Part shown: piece after piece, positions 55,337 to 64,000 of the stretch
How positions within the stretch are numbered: position 1 is the first letter of the stretch
Layout of the letters: every line of letters begins with the position of its first letter
NCBI GenBank assembly: GCA_052400625.1
Contig: JBQTGH010000013.1
Length of the DNA: 64,000 nucleotides
Origin: Thermophagus sp052400625
GTDB lineage: Bacteria > Bacteroidota > Bacteroidia > Bacteroidales > Marinilabiliaceae
Strand: one strand, 5' to 3'
Translations under genes and position numbers: made by a program
The notes under the pieces: generated by a model
Databases searched by the model: none
What the model was told of the DNA's origin: nothing
What the model saw: the letters and a program-made list of their open reading frames with translations, nothing else

Positions 55337-55502
55337 TGTGACTGCCCATAAAGCGCCATTTACTGTGTTATGCTCGTGCGAAAATTACTCATTTACGTTG
55401 AGTAAACTCCGTATTTTCGGACTTCGCAAGCCTTGTAAATGACACTTTCTGAACAGACACATGATAAGCAGGAAACTTTTCCTACTTTATAGACAGGCAC
55501 TA
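55337..55502 (+). repeat. copy F of the TAGTGTC palindromic element
   Basis: TGTGACTGCCCATAAAGCGCC to TTATAGACAGGCACTA, 166 bp, same orientation as copies C and D. Fills the GH31-GH29 space and ends 22 bp before the GH29 ATG. Confidence 0.78.
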
Positions 55503-55524
55503 AATACATCAAGAAATAGAATAC

Positions 55525-57516
55525 ATGAATAAATATAAGTTGATTTTGCTCTTAGTTGCAACATGGGTGTCAATTGGTGGTATTGCGCAACAAAATGAAC
55601 GCGGTAACACAGTATCAACTCCTGATATCTGGAACTTACCCCCACTCCCAATAAGTGAAGGCCCCTATTCCGCAAGTTGGGAGGGTTTGAGCCGTATTTA
55701 TTCGGTTCCGCAATGGTGGCGCGAAGCCAAGTTTGGCGCCTGGTCCCACTGGGACCCCCAATCAATGCCCGAACAGGGCGACTGGTATGCAAGAGGCATG
55801 TATATCGAAGGCAGTCCGCAATATCAATACCACGTAGAAAACTTTGGGCATCCATCCGAATATGGCTACAAAGATATTTGTCACAATTGGGTGATCGATA
55901 AATGGGAGCCTGAGGAGTTAATGGATTTATATATTGAAATGGGAGCCCGTTACTTTATGGCCATGGGTGTTCATCATGATAACTTCGATTGTTATGATTC
56001 AAAATATCAACCCTGGAATTCGGTAAATGTGGGTCCCAAAAAAGACATAGTGGGAATTTGGGAGAAAATTGCCCGCAAACATGGCATGAAGTTCGGTATA
56101 GGATTTCATAATACTCCTGCGCGAACCTGGGGACAGTTTATGACAGTACGCTACTCAAGTGACAAGAAAGGGCCCAAAGCGGGGGTGCCTTACGATGCAC
56201 TTCAAACAAGGGCTGATGGCAAAGGAAAATGGTGGGAAGGCATGGATCCGGTTGATCTCTACGGACCGGTTCATGATAAAAAAGACGACCCCTTGCGTTC
56301 ACCTTTTGCAAACCAGTTTATGTGGCGCATTGACGATGCTATTACCAAATATCATCCCGATGTCATTTATTTCGACGACCATGCCGGCAATTCACAAATC
56401 GATTTAGGTGTGCAGATGGGGCTTGGTTTCCTCGCACCACAGTTGATTGCAAACTACTACAATAAATCGTTGGCCTGGAATGATGGAAAAATGGAAGTCG
56501 TCGTTAACCTCAAAGGTGTCGGCGGAACTTACAACAGTTTCCAGGACAATACTGAACTGATTCCATTGGTCGATCGGTCACTGGTTAAGAGCACAGAAAA
56601 AATAATTGAACCTGAGATCATGGCCTACCCTTTCCAAACTGAAACCAGCATCGCTGAATGGCATTATCAAACAGGTCAGGAATATATGGATGCAGCAACA
56701 ATAATTGATTTGCTGATGCAAAATGTCTCCCGAAACGGAACCATGTTGCTCAATCTTACCCAACATGACCGTGGTCATCTTGATCCGGAAGTGATTCGCA
56801 TTGCCAAAGATGTTGGCGCATGGCTGAAAATAAACGGTGAAGCTGTTTACGGATCACGTCCCTTTGAGGTGTATGGAGAGAAAAATATTTGCTACACGCG
56901 TAACAATGGACATGTTTATGCTACAGTCTTTAACTGGAACGACAGCACTATTACATTTAAAGAATTACATTCCAATGGAAACACCCTGGGTAATGTCACC
57001 AACGTGGAAATGATTGGTTACACTAAAGAAATGGAATTTGTTCAGAATGAAACCGGATTAACCATAACACCGAACCAACCAGCACAATGCCTCCCTGAAA
57101 TCACTGAAAAATCACTATCTCAAAATATCCGGGTTTTTCGAATCACTCATGATAAAGCTTGGGTAAACGACGATGACCCGGGTATTAGAGCACCCGGATG
57201 GTACCGGGTTTGCAACCTGACCACAGGCGACTATAACAATGACCTGACAATTAGTGAAACACCCGGAGATGAGTGGAGAGCTTCATTTACAGGGAGTGGT
57301 GTTAAGGTGATAGCACCAAAAGAAGAAGATTCAGGAAAAATCGAAATACAAATTGATGGCAAAACTCAAACAATAGCCGACTTGTCAACGAATGGCAAAC
57401 GCAAGCCACAACAAGTGGTCTATGAAACATGTGGTCTTGAGCCAAAGCCTCACACAATTAAAATTATTAACCGGGGTTCAGGGAAAGTAGCGATTGATGC
57501 TTTGAAAATTGATTGA
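55525..57516 (+). CDS. GH29 alpha-L-fucosidase (possibly alpha-L-galactosidase)
   Basis: 663-residue retaining GH29. Signal peptide about 1-21 (GIAQ), barrel (about 50-430) with KFGAWSHWDPQSMPEQGDWY and the HHDNFD motif, nucleophile Asp284 in DVIYFDDHAG, a beta-sandwich (about 440-540) and an extra C-terminal beta-domain (about 550-663, WYRVCNL start) that may bind glycan. GH29 releases terminal L-fucose; some relatives accept L-galactose, which differs only at C6. The nearby L-hexose oxidation genes and FucP-like permease would consume the released sugar. The acid/base residue is not assignable by eye. Confidence 0.88.
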   Translation: MNKYKLILLLVATWVSIGGIAQQNERGNTVSTPDIWNLPPLPISEGPYSASWEGLSRIYSVPQWWREAKFGAWSHWDPQSMPEQGDWYARGMYIEGSPQYQYHVENFGHPSEYGYKDICHNWVIDKWEPEELMDLYIEMGARYFMAMGVHHDNFDCYDSKYQPWNSVNVGPKKDIVGIWEKIARKHGMKFGIGFHNTPARTWGQFMTVRYSSDKKGPKAGVPYDALQTRADGKGKWWEGMDPVDLYGPVHDKKDDPLRSPFANQFMWRIDDAITKYHPDVIYFDDHAGNSQIDLGVQMGLGFLAPQLIANYYNKSLAWNDGKMEVVVNLKGVGGTYNSFQDNTELIPLVDRSLVKSTEKIIEPEIMAYPFQTETSIAEWHYQTGQEYMDAATIIDLLMQNVSRNGTMLLNLTQHDRGHLDPEVIRIAKDVGAWLKINGEAVYGSRPFEVYGEKNICYTRNNGHVYATVFNWNDSTITFKELHSNGNTLGNVTNVEMIGYTKEMEFVQNETGLTITPNQPAQCLPEITEKSLSQNIRVFRITHDKAWVNDDDPGIRAPGWYRVCNLTTGDYNNDLTISETPGDEWRASFTGSGVKVIAPKEEDSGKIEIQIDGKTQTIADLSTNGKRKPQQVVYETCGLEPKPHTIKIINRGSGKVAIDALKID

Positions 57517-57550
57517 ACGCAGTATTGTTATATAAATTGAAAGAAAAATT

Positions 57551-60037
57551 ATGCACTTGTCCAATTTCCAAAAAGGCAAATACTTTTTCCCCTTAATTAA
57601 AGGCTGGATTAAAGGCTGGATATTCTTGCTTATTATAAGTTGTGTTTCAGGATGTAATAAAAGTGAGGCCGGATTGGAAAGAAAACAATTATTTGATTCT
57701 GATTGGAAGTTCTGTCTGGGTGATACCGCCATAGCTGCATCAAAAGAATTTAATGATGAGAATTGGCGTAATCTCGATTTACCGCACGACTGGAGCATTG
57801 AAGGTGAAATTAATCCTGATAATCCAACAGCGGGGGCTGGAGGATATTTTCCGGCAGGCATCGGATGGTACCGGAAAACATTCAAAGTCCCGGATGAATG
57901 GAAAAATAAGCGTGTCTCGATTTATTTTGAAGGTGTTTATATGAACTCCGAGGTTTTTATAAATGGAAAATCCCTTGGCGTATACCCTTACGGATACTCA
58001 TCATTTAAATATAACCTTACACCTTATCTGGATTTTGACAAAGACAATGTTATCGCTGTGCGGGTAGATAACTCTCAACAGGTAAATTGCCGTTGGTATA
58101 CGGGTTCAGGAATTTACCGTCACGTTTGGATGCTGGTTACAGAACCTGTTCATATTGCTCATTGGGGGGTTCACATATCCACTCCTGAAGTATCTGCAAA
58201 AAAGGCAAAACTACAAGTGAGTACACTGGTAAAAAACAAAACCAACCGGCCCCAAAGTATAGTTTTAAAAACCCTTATCCGGGATAACAATTCAAAAAAT
58301 GTTTGGGATGGCCAATTAGAAGAAGAACTGGCCCCAAATAGTGAGAAAGAAGTAAATCAAACCATCCAGATATCGAATCCCTTCCTGTGGTCGCCTGAAA
58401 GTCCAGACTTATATCAGGCCCAAATACAGATAATAAGGGACAATCAGGTAGTTGACAACACCAAAACCTCATTTGGTATTCGTTCCATAGCATTTTCAAA
58501 TGATGACGGTTTTCAGTTAAACGGGGAAAAATTAGTATTAAATGGTGGCTGCGTACATCATGACAATGGGATATTGGGTGCTGCAGCCTTTGACCCTGCA
58601 GAATATCGAAAAGTTGAACTACTTAAAGCAGCCGGATTTAATGCCGTAAGAACTGCTCATAACCCCCCCTCTGAGGCTTTTTTACAAGCATGTGACGAAT
58701 TGGGATTATTGGTGATAGATGAAGCTTTTGATGGTTGGAGCGCTAAGAAGACCCCTTATGATTATGGTTTATATTTCGACAAATGGTGGAAAAAAGACCT
58801 GAGAGCGATGGTGCTTCGCGACCGTAACCACCCTTCCATCATTATGTGGAGCATCGGCAATGAGATTATTGAACGGAAGGACCCGGAAGCGGTTGAAATT
58901 GCACACATGATGGCTCAGGAAATAAAAAAAATAGACACCATACGTCCGATAACTTCAGCGATGACTACCTGGGACAACGAATGGGAAATTTTTGATCCGC
59001 TTATGGATGCTCATGATGTATGTGGATATAATTATCAATTACATCGGGCACCCGCCGATCACGAAAGGGTACCTTCAAGAATAATTGTCAATACAGAATC
59101 TTACCCGGCCAATGCATTTAATATTTGGAAGTTGGTAAGTAAAAACGACTATATCCTGGGTGATTTTGTGTGGACAGCCATTGATTATTTGGGTGAATCC
59201 GGTATCGGAGCCTGGTATTATCCGGGAGAAAATGCAGGCGAACACTGGCAAAGCGACAGGTATCCCTGGCACGGTGCTTATTGTGGAGATATTGACCTAA
59301 CAGGTTGGAGAAAACCCATATCGCATTATCGAAACTTATTGTACAACGATGATGAAAAACTATACATGGCTGTAAAGGAACCGAATCCTGAAAATGGCAG
59401 AATAAAAACAACCGGATGGGCAGTATGGCCAACATGGGAAAGTTGGACCTGGCCCGGATTTGAGGGAAAGGATATTGAAGTTGAAGTCTATTCAAAATAT
59501 CCAAAAGTCCGGCTTTATCTCAACAACAATCTCATTGGCGAACAAGCTACAACCGTTAAACAGCAGTTTAAAGCCACATTTTCTGTGCCCTATTCACCGG
59601 GGAGACTAAAAGCAGTTGGCGTAAGGAATGGTAAAGAAATCGAATCATCGGTTCTGCAAACATCCGGCAATCCCGCAAAAATTAAGCTCACTGCCGATCG
59701 AAAGGAACTAGTGCCAAATAGACAGGACCTGTCTTTTGTTACGGTTGAAATAACTGATCAAGATGGTATCATTCAGCCAAATGCTGAAAATCTATTGCGA
59801 TTTAAAGTTGAAGGACCCGGGACAATTGCAGGGGTAGGCAATGCCAATTTAAAAGACAACGAACAATACGTGGGCAATGCATGTACGGCATGGAAAGGAC
59901 GCGCACTCTTTGTAATAAGAAGTACAGACAAGGTTGGGGATATCAAAGTTACGGTTGATTCTCCAGGGTTATCTGCATCTGTTTTAAACATTAAAACAAA
60001 GGTCGCCAAACAAAAAAATGAAGATCGCTCTTTTTAA
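57551..60037 (+). CDS. GH2 beta-galactosidase-type enzyme, lipoprotein
   Basis: 828-residue GH2. Lipobox Cys35 in CVSGCNKSE; sugar-binding, Ig-like and TIM-barrel domains (about 45-200, 205-310, 315-600), then DUF4982-like and a C-terminal Ig-like domain (GPGTIAGVGNANL at about 755). Acid/base Glu438 in SIGNEIIER and nucleophile Glu516 in VNTESYP. Order and tail match Bacteroidota GH2 beta-galactosidases. The last nine residues (KQKNEDRSF) are read from DNA that in another frame belongs to a GH97 relict starting at 60018, so the natural C-terminus may have been replaced there. Confidence 0.9.
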   Translation: MHLSNFQKGKYFFPLIKGWIKGWIFLLIISCVSGCNKSEAGLERKQLFDSDWKFCLGDTAIAASKEFNDENWRNLDLPHDWSIEGEINPDNPTAGAGGYFPAGIGWYRKTFKVPDEWKNKRVSIYFEGVYMNSEVFINGKSLGVYPYGYSSFKYNLTPYLDFDKDNVIAVRVDNSQQVNCRWYTGSGIYRHVWMLVTEPVHIAHWGVHISTPEVSAKKAKLQVSTLVKNKTNRPQSIVLKTLIRDNNSKNVWDGQLEEELAPNSEKEVNQTIQISNPFLWSPESPDLYQAQIQIIRDNQVVDNTKTSFGIRSIAFSNDDGFQLNGEKLVLNGGCVHHDNGILGAAAFDPAEYRKVELLKAAGFNAVRTAHNPPSEAFLQACDELGLLVIDEAFDGWSAKKTPYDYGLYFDKWWKKDLRAMVLRDRNHPSIIMWSIGNEIIERKDPEAVEIAHMMAQEIKKIDTIRPITSAMTTWDNEWEIFDPLMDAHDVCGYNYQLHRAPADHERVPSRIIVNTESYPANAFNIWKLVSKNDYILGDFVWTAIDYLGESGIGAWYYPGENAGEHWQSDRYPWHGAYCGDIDLTGWRKPISHYRNLLYNDDEKLYMAVKEPNPENGRIKTTGWAVWPTWESWTWPGFEGKDIEVEVYSKYPKVRLYLNNNLIGEQATTVKQQFKATFSVPYSPGRLKAVGVRNGKEIESSVLQTSGNPAKIKLTADRKELVPNRQDLSFVTVEITDQDGIIQPNAENLLRFKVEGPGTIAGVGNANLKDNEQYVGNACTAWKGRALFVIRSTDKVGDIKVTVDSPGLSASVLNIKTKVAKQKNEDRSF

Positions 60038-60278
60038 TAAGCAAAATAAAGAGGTCGGAGAATGGTATTTAAATGTTAGTTATATCGATAATGAAAAAAT
60101 ATATGAGGCTTTCCCCAAATCGATTTAGGTTGGGAGTGTAGTGATCAGGAATTCTCAAAAGAACTTAGATTGTTAAAGGCAGGTAAACAAGTTCTTATAA
60201 ATGAGGATTATACTGCTTTACACGGTAAAAATACTTCCCAGAAGAGGTTTTGTTGCAAAACTGGAACCTATGGAATAG
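60018..60278 (+). pseudogene. internally deleted, frameshifted GH97 remnant
   Basis: Three frames are needed. From ATG 60018 one reads NKEVGEWYLNVSY, matching TGEWYLKVYF of the GH97 at 47983. After a -1 shift near 60119 come IDLGWECSDQEFSKELRLLK and NEDYTALHGK, matching IELGISRSDQDFHKNLKLLK and EEDYTTKHGK. Then, at 60237, the reading jumps to PRRGFVAKLEPME followed by TAG, matching the very C-terminus LRRGGFAASLKPVQ of the intact gene. So about 80 N-terminal residues are joined to the last 13, with some 500 residues lost. It overlaps the 3-prime end of the GH2 gene. Confidence 0.82.
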
Positions 60279-60280
60279 CT

Positions 60281-60753
60281 AACCTGCTTTATTCATAAAT
60301 TATCGTGATGAAAAGTTCAAATAACAAGAAATACAATTAATCGCAGAAAAAAATGATGCAGGAAACGAGCATGGAACTTTGATTACTCAAGTCTGCCACA
60401 AAAGTAATTGTATAAATTTTTTGCAAGTTCCATCCGACCTTAAGAAATAAATTTTATACGGATGAAACGAGCATGGCAGGGATTATCACAAAAGGACATG
60501 TATAAAACCCATTCATGCGAGTTCCATCAGACCAATAACTTAGATTAATTCTATACTGATGAAACTTGCATGACCATAAAGGTCTCAAAAGAATATGTAA
60601 ATGTTCCTTAATGCAAGTTCCATTCGACCAATAACTTAAATCAAATATTTACGAATGAAATAGTGAACTATTTTCAAATCATTTTTTTCGAGTACAATTG
60701 TATTTCGCAGTTAGTTGGGCTTTGGAATAGATGATTTATGAATAAAGCAGGTT
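60281..60753. repeat. 20-bp perfect inverted repeats flanking the triple leader array
   Basis: AACCTGCTTTATTCATAAAT at 60281-60300 and its exact complement at 60734-60753 bound a 473-bp block. The left arm starts 2 bp after the stop of the GH97 relict; the right arm ends 16 bp before the first possible ATG of the last gene. Inside lie three tandem leader-repeat units and about 80 bp of other sequence on the right. Confidence 0.7.
60355..60652 (+). repeat. three tandem units of the ~97-bp structured leader repeat
   Basis: Units at about 60355-60459, 60460-60556 and 60557-60652, each running from GATGAAAC through a right arm GAGTTCCAT or AAGTTCCAT to a TATAC/TTTAC tail. In unit 3 the arms GAAACTTGCAT and ATGCAAGTTCC pair almost fully, and the inner stem is GACC/GGTC where other copies have GGCAAA/TTTGCC. 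The end of each unit is followed by GATGAAA, the same word that starts genes after the single copies. Confidence 0.75.
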
Positions 60754-60808
60754 AAATAAAAAGAATAAGATGACTCATAAACTATACTATAATATAAACA
60801 AAATCAGG

Positions 60809-63800
60809 ATGACCAAAAGGCTTTTCTTTATTTCAACAATCATTTTAGGATTCTCCATAAATGCATTATTAGCACAACAACACGAATGGGAAAACGAACA
60901 GGTAATTGGTATTAACAAAGAACCTGCCCATTCTGATTATATTCCGTATGCCTCCATAGAACAGGCGCTGGCCGATTATGCAAACGAATCGCCGTTTTAT
61001 CAGTGTTTGAATGGTACCTGGAAGTTTAACTGGGTGAAGTCGCCTGACATGCGTCCCGTTGACTTTTACTTGCCTGACTTTGATGTGAGTTACTGGGACA
61101 ATATTGAAGTGCCCTCAAATTGGCAACTAAAAGGTTATGGAAAACCCATTTACACCAATATTACATATCCATTTGTGAAAAACCCGCCCTATGTTATGAC
61201 TCCGGCTTATCCGGGATGGACCAATAATGAATTACCCAATCCCGTGGGATCGTATCGACGAAATTTTGTGATCCCGGAAAATTGGAATGATAAAGAAATT
61301 TACCTGCATTTTGCCGGTGTTCAATCGGCTATGTATGTATGGGTAAATGGTAAAAAAGTTGGCTACAGCCAGGGCAGTATGACTCCCGCTGAATTCGACA
61401 TTACCCCTTATATAGAAAAGGGCAATAATACCCTGGCTGTTGAAGTTTACCGGTGGAGCGATGGCAGCTACCTGGAAGATCAGGATTTTTGGCGTTTGAG
61501 TGGTATATTTCGCGATGTCTATTTGTATGCTGTTCCCAAATTTCATATTAGCGACTTCTTTGTAGAGTCTGAGTTAAACGATGATTTTTCTTCGGCTAAT
61601 CTGAGAACAACCATTTCCTTTGTTAATAAAGGCTACAAAGGAGCCGTTACCATCGAAGGATATCTGTTGAAAGAGGACAAACCCTATAGAGAGGAAAAGC
61701 CATTGTTTACTAAACAGATGAAAGCTTCGGCTGTTGGCAAAAAAGCATCTGATCTGATGATTGACACTAAGGTTGACAATCCGGATCTATGGTCAGCAGA
61801 AATTCCCAACCTTTACAAAGTAGTCTTTGTAGTAAAAAATGCCTCAGGAGAAAATCTTGAAGTTGTTGCGACGCCCTTTGGTTTCCGTAAAATTGAAATA
61901 AAAGACAGCCAATTATGGGTTAACGGAAAAAGCGTGTTACTTAAAGGTGTGAACCGGCACGACCTTGATCCAATAAACGGCAGGTATATTACCTACGAAA
62001 GTATGTTGCAGGACATTAAACTGTTCAAACAATTCAATATTAACACTGTTCGCACAAGCCACTATCCCAACCATCCTGATTTTTACAAGTTATGCGACCA
62101 CTATGGTATTTATGTGGTGAGCGAAGCCAATCTCGAGACACATGGTTTCGGCTATGACGAAGAATCGCTGGGGCATGAAACTAATTGGGAAAAAGCACAT
62201 GTTGACAGGGTAGTGTCAATGGTTGAAGCATTTAAAAATCATCCTTCCATTCTCTTCTGGTCACTGGGCAACGAAGCAGGTAAAGGCGTTAATTTTGAAG
62301 CATGCCGCAAAGCTGCATTAAAATCGGACCCCAATCGCCCGATACATTACCAGGGATACAACGAGGTTGCAGATATTGAATCAATCATGTACCCCAGTGT
62401 AGAACACCTTGACGAAATCGGGAAACAGGATGATCCAAAACCTTTTTTTGTATGTGAATATGCTCACGCCATGGGTAATGCAGTGGGCAACCTTCAGGAA
62501 TACTGGGATGTGATTGAAAAACACAACCGTTTGATAGGTGCCTGTATATGGGACTGGGTTGACCAGGGCTTGCGAAAAGAAGTACCGGGAAAGAGCAACG
62601 AATACTTTTTCGCATACGGAGGCGACTATGGCGATCGTCCTACCGACTGGAATTTTTGCATAAATGGCTTAACAACGCCCGATCGTACCATTACACCCAA
62701 AATGAAAGAGGTGAAAAAAGTATACCAATACGTTACCGTTACTCCACAGGATATTCTTAATGGCAAAGTAATTATAAAAAATAAATACCAGTTTATCAAT
62801 CTTGAAAAATATGACCTGTACTGGGAAATAAGTCGCGATGGAAACATCATTGATGGTGGAATTATGACCCCGCTCAACCTCGAACCCGGAAATTCAACCG
62901 AAATCACCATTCCCTTTACCAAACCACAATTAAAAGCAGGTAGTGAGTATTTCTTGAAATTGGCTTTTAAATTGCGGATCGATGAAAAATGGGCGCCACG
63001 AGGGCATGTAGTTGCCTGGGAACAAATTGCCATGCCTTTTGATGTACCGGCCGTTAAGTCGGTTCATCCTGAAACACTGACTTCGCTTTCTTACAAAGAA
63101 GATGGTGACTGGATTAATGTTTCAGGTAAAACATTCAACCTGAAGTTTAATAAAAAGGTAGGAAGCATCACTGATTTAAACTATTTCGGCACACCTGTTT
63201 TGCAAACTAATCCTGAAGTAATTTATGGAGTTCGTCCCGAAACAAAAATGGTTTACACTGATACTCAAACTACAGCCCGGGTAGCAGGACCCATGTTAAA
63301 TATTTTCCGCGCCCCAATTGATAACGATTATATGTTTGGTGGAGGTTATGGCCCTAAATGGCGGGATGGTGCGCTTTATGAAATGCGTCCGGTTGTAAAA
63401 AACACCTCAGTTGCAAAACAGAATGATGCCCTGGCAATTACTGTTGAAATTGATTCCAAATCGCCAAAAGGATATGTTGTTCGCCAGCATACTGTCTGGA
63501 AAATTTATGGCAACGGGTTTATTGATGTAAGCTCCGATTTTGATCCGGATAAGCTGGACTACCCGTTGGCCAAACTTGGTTTCCTGATGCAAATGCCCAA
63601 AGGCTTTGAAAAGGTTACCTATTATGGTGCCGGTCCTCATGAAAACTACCGCGACCGTATGCGTTCAGCTCCAATTGGCCGTTACGAAACAACAGTTGAT
63701 GACATGTTTGTACCTTACCTTAGACCACAGGATTGTGGAAACCGTTCTGAGGTACGCTGGTTTACCCTTTCTAACCATGATGGAATCGGAATGATGATTG

Positions 63801-64000
63801 TTGCTGACAGTTTATTAAATTTCAGCGCACTGCACTATACGCCGGTCGATTTAGAGAAAGCCAATCATCCTTATGAATTAACCCCTCGCGATGAAACCAT
63901 CATTACAGTCGATATGCAACATTGCGGACTGGGTGGAGGAAGTTGCGGGCCCGGTCCAATGGACAAATATTTGCTTAAAACTGAGAAAGCGTCCTTTGGT
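60809..64000 (+). CDS. GH2 LacZ-type beta-galactosidase (partial, runs off window)
   Basis: Open for 1064 codons to the last base of the window. I start at 60809 (MTKRLFFISTIILGFSINAL, signal peptide ending LLAQ); an in-frame ATG at 60770 is the alternative. N-terminal sugar-binding domain (YASIEQALADYANESPFYQC, PSNWQLKGYGKPIYTN), Ig-like domain, barrel with acid/base Glu489 in SLGNEAGKG and nucleophile Glu550 in VCEYAHAMGNAVG, second Ig domain and LacZ beta-sandwich domain 5, of which only the end is missing (GGGSCGPGPMDKYLL near the edge). Length and domain order are those of a ~1070-residue LacZ relative. Likely releases beta-galactose from a side chain. Confidence 0.93.
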   Translation, partial: MTKRLFFISTIILGFSINALLAQQHEWENEQVIGINKEPAHSDYIPYASIEQALADYANESPFYQCLNGTWKFNWVKSPDMRPVDFYLPDFDVSYWDNIEVPSNWQLKGYGKPIYTNITYPFVKNPPYVMTPAYPGWTNNELPNPVGSYRRNFVIPENWNDKEIYLHFAGVQSAMYVWVNGKKVGYSQGSMTPAEFDITPYIEKGNNTLAVEVYRWSDGSYLEDQDFWRLSGIFRDVYLYAVPKFHISDFFVESELNDDFSSANLRTTISFVNKGYKGAVTIEGYLLKEDKPYREEKPLFTKQMKASAVGKKASDLMIDTKVDNPDLWSAEIPNLYKVVFVVKNASGENLEVVATPFGFRKIEIKDSQLWVNGKSVLLKGVNRHDLDPINGRYITYESMLQDIKLFKQFNINTVRTSHYPNHPDFYKLCDHYGIYVVSEANLETHGFGYDEESLGHETNWEKAHVDRVVSMVEAFKNHPSILFWSLGNEAGKGVNFEACRKAALKSDPNRPIHYQGYNEVADIESIMYPSVEHLDEIGKQDDPKPFFVCEYAHAMGNAVGNLQEYWDVIEKHNRLIGACIWDWVDQGLRKEVPGKSNEYFFAYGGDYGDRPTDWNFCINGLTTPDRTITPKMKEVKKVYQYVTVTPQDILNGKVIIKNKYQFINLEKYDLYWEISRDGNIIDGGIMTPLNLEPGNSTEITIPFTKPQLKAGSEYFLKLAFKLRIDEKWAPRGHVVAWEQIAMPFDVPAVKSVHPETLTSLSYKEDGDWINVSGKTFNLKFNKKVGSITDLNYFGTPVLQTNPEVIYGVRPETKMVYTDTQTTARVAGPMLNIFRAPIDNDYMFGGGYGPKWRDGALYEMRPVVKNTSVAKQNDALAITVEIDSKSPKGYVVRQHTVWKIYGNGFIDVSSDFDPDKLDYPLAKLGFLMQMPKGFEKVTYYGAGPHENYRDRMRSAPIGRYETTVDDMFVPYLRPQDCGNRSEVRWFTLSNHDGIGMMIVADSLLNFSALHYTPVDLEKANHPYELTPRDETIITVDMQHCGLGGGSCGPGPMDKYLLKTEKASFG

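Noticed and set aside
60355..60652. Tandem units considered as a CRISPR array
   Set aside because: Units of ~97 bp are similar over their whole length, with no short identical repeat and unique spacer pattern, and no cas gene is near.
1..64000. rRNA, tRNA, transposase or integrase genes
   Set aside because: None could be recognised on either strand; the mobile-like elements here are all non-coding.

Overview
The window looks like Bacteroidota chromosome: AT-rich, with SusC/SusD-type outer-membrane genes, a hybrid two-component system (HTCS) that fuses sensor, kinase, receiver and AraC DNA-binding parts, many signal-peptide or lipobox glycoside hydrolases, and A-rich leaders ahead of ATG. A marine or sediment Marinilabiliales-type bacterium is my guess from protein style only.

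Layout. (1) 88-3978 (-): HTCS sensor-regulator. (2) 4999-35151 (+): a long run of xylan-active enzymes: GH10 endoxylanase, alpha/beta-hydrolase esterase, GH8 exo-oligoxylanase, a two-domain CE1 esterase, GH9, GH51 arabinofuranosidase, a very long GH3, three single-domain CE1 esterases, a type-B carboxylesterase, a divergent GH43, GH115 alpha-glucuronidase, a CE6-like acetylesterase, a divergent GH97 and a GH43. No SusC/SusD pair lies beside these. (3) 35273-36298 (-): LacI-family regulator. (4) 37443-41968 (+): aldo/keto reductase, COG3618 lactonase, zinc alcohol dehydrogenase and FucP-like permease, a set that fits oxidative catabolism of L-galactose (or L-fucose). (5) 42893-47683 (+): SusC and SusD. 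(6) 47983-64000 (+): GH97, GH3, GH31, GH29, GH2, a broken GH97 remnant, and a GH2 that runs off the right edge.

Together this reads as one large polysaccharide utilisation region for a heavily decorated heteroxylan. GH10, GH8 and GH3/GH43 cut the backbone. GH115 removes (methyl)glucuronic acid, GH51 and GH43 remove arabinose, and the esterases remove acetyl and feruloyl groups. GH97, GH31, GH29 and GH2 remove galactose-, xylose- and fucose/L-galactose-type side groups. The permease and three oxidoreductase/lactonase genes would then consume the deoxy- or L-hexose. Xyloglucan-like side chains are an alternative target for the right half.

The spaces between genes are unusually rich in palindromic repeats. 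There is a ~165-bp element with TAGTGTC ends (six copies plus remnants), a related 165-bp element, a ~97-bp structured repeat that ends exactly at the start codons of four genes and is tripled before the last GH2, a 283-bp element with 17-bp inverted ends, a 115-bp element with 20-bp inverted ends, and a ~110-bp repeat. A shared palindrome lies upstream of both the sugar-oxidation operon and SusC. I saw no rRNA, tRNA, CRISPR array or transposase gene.
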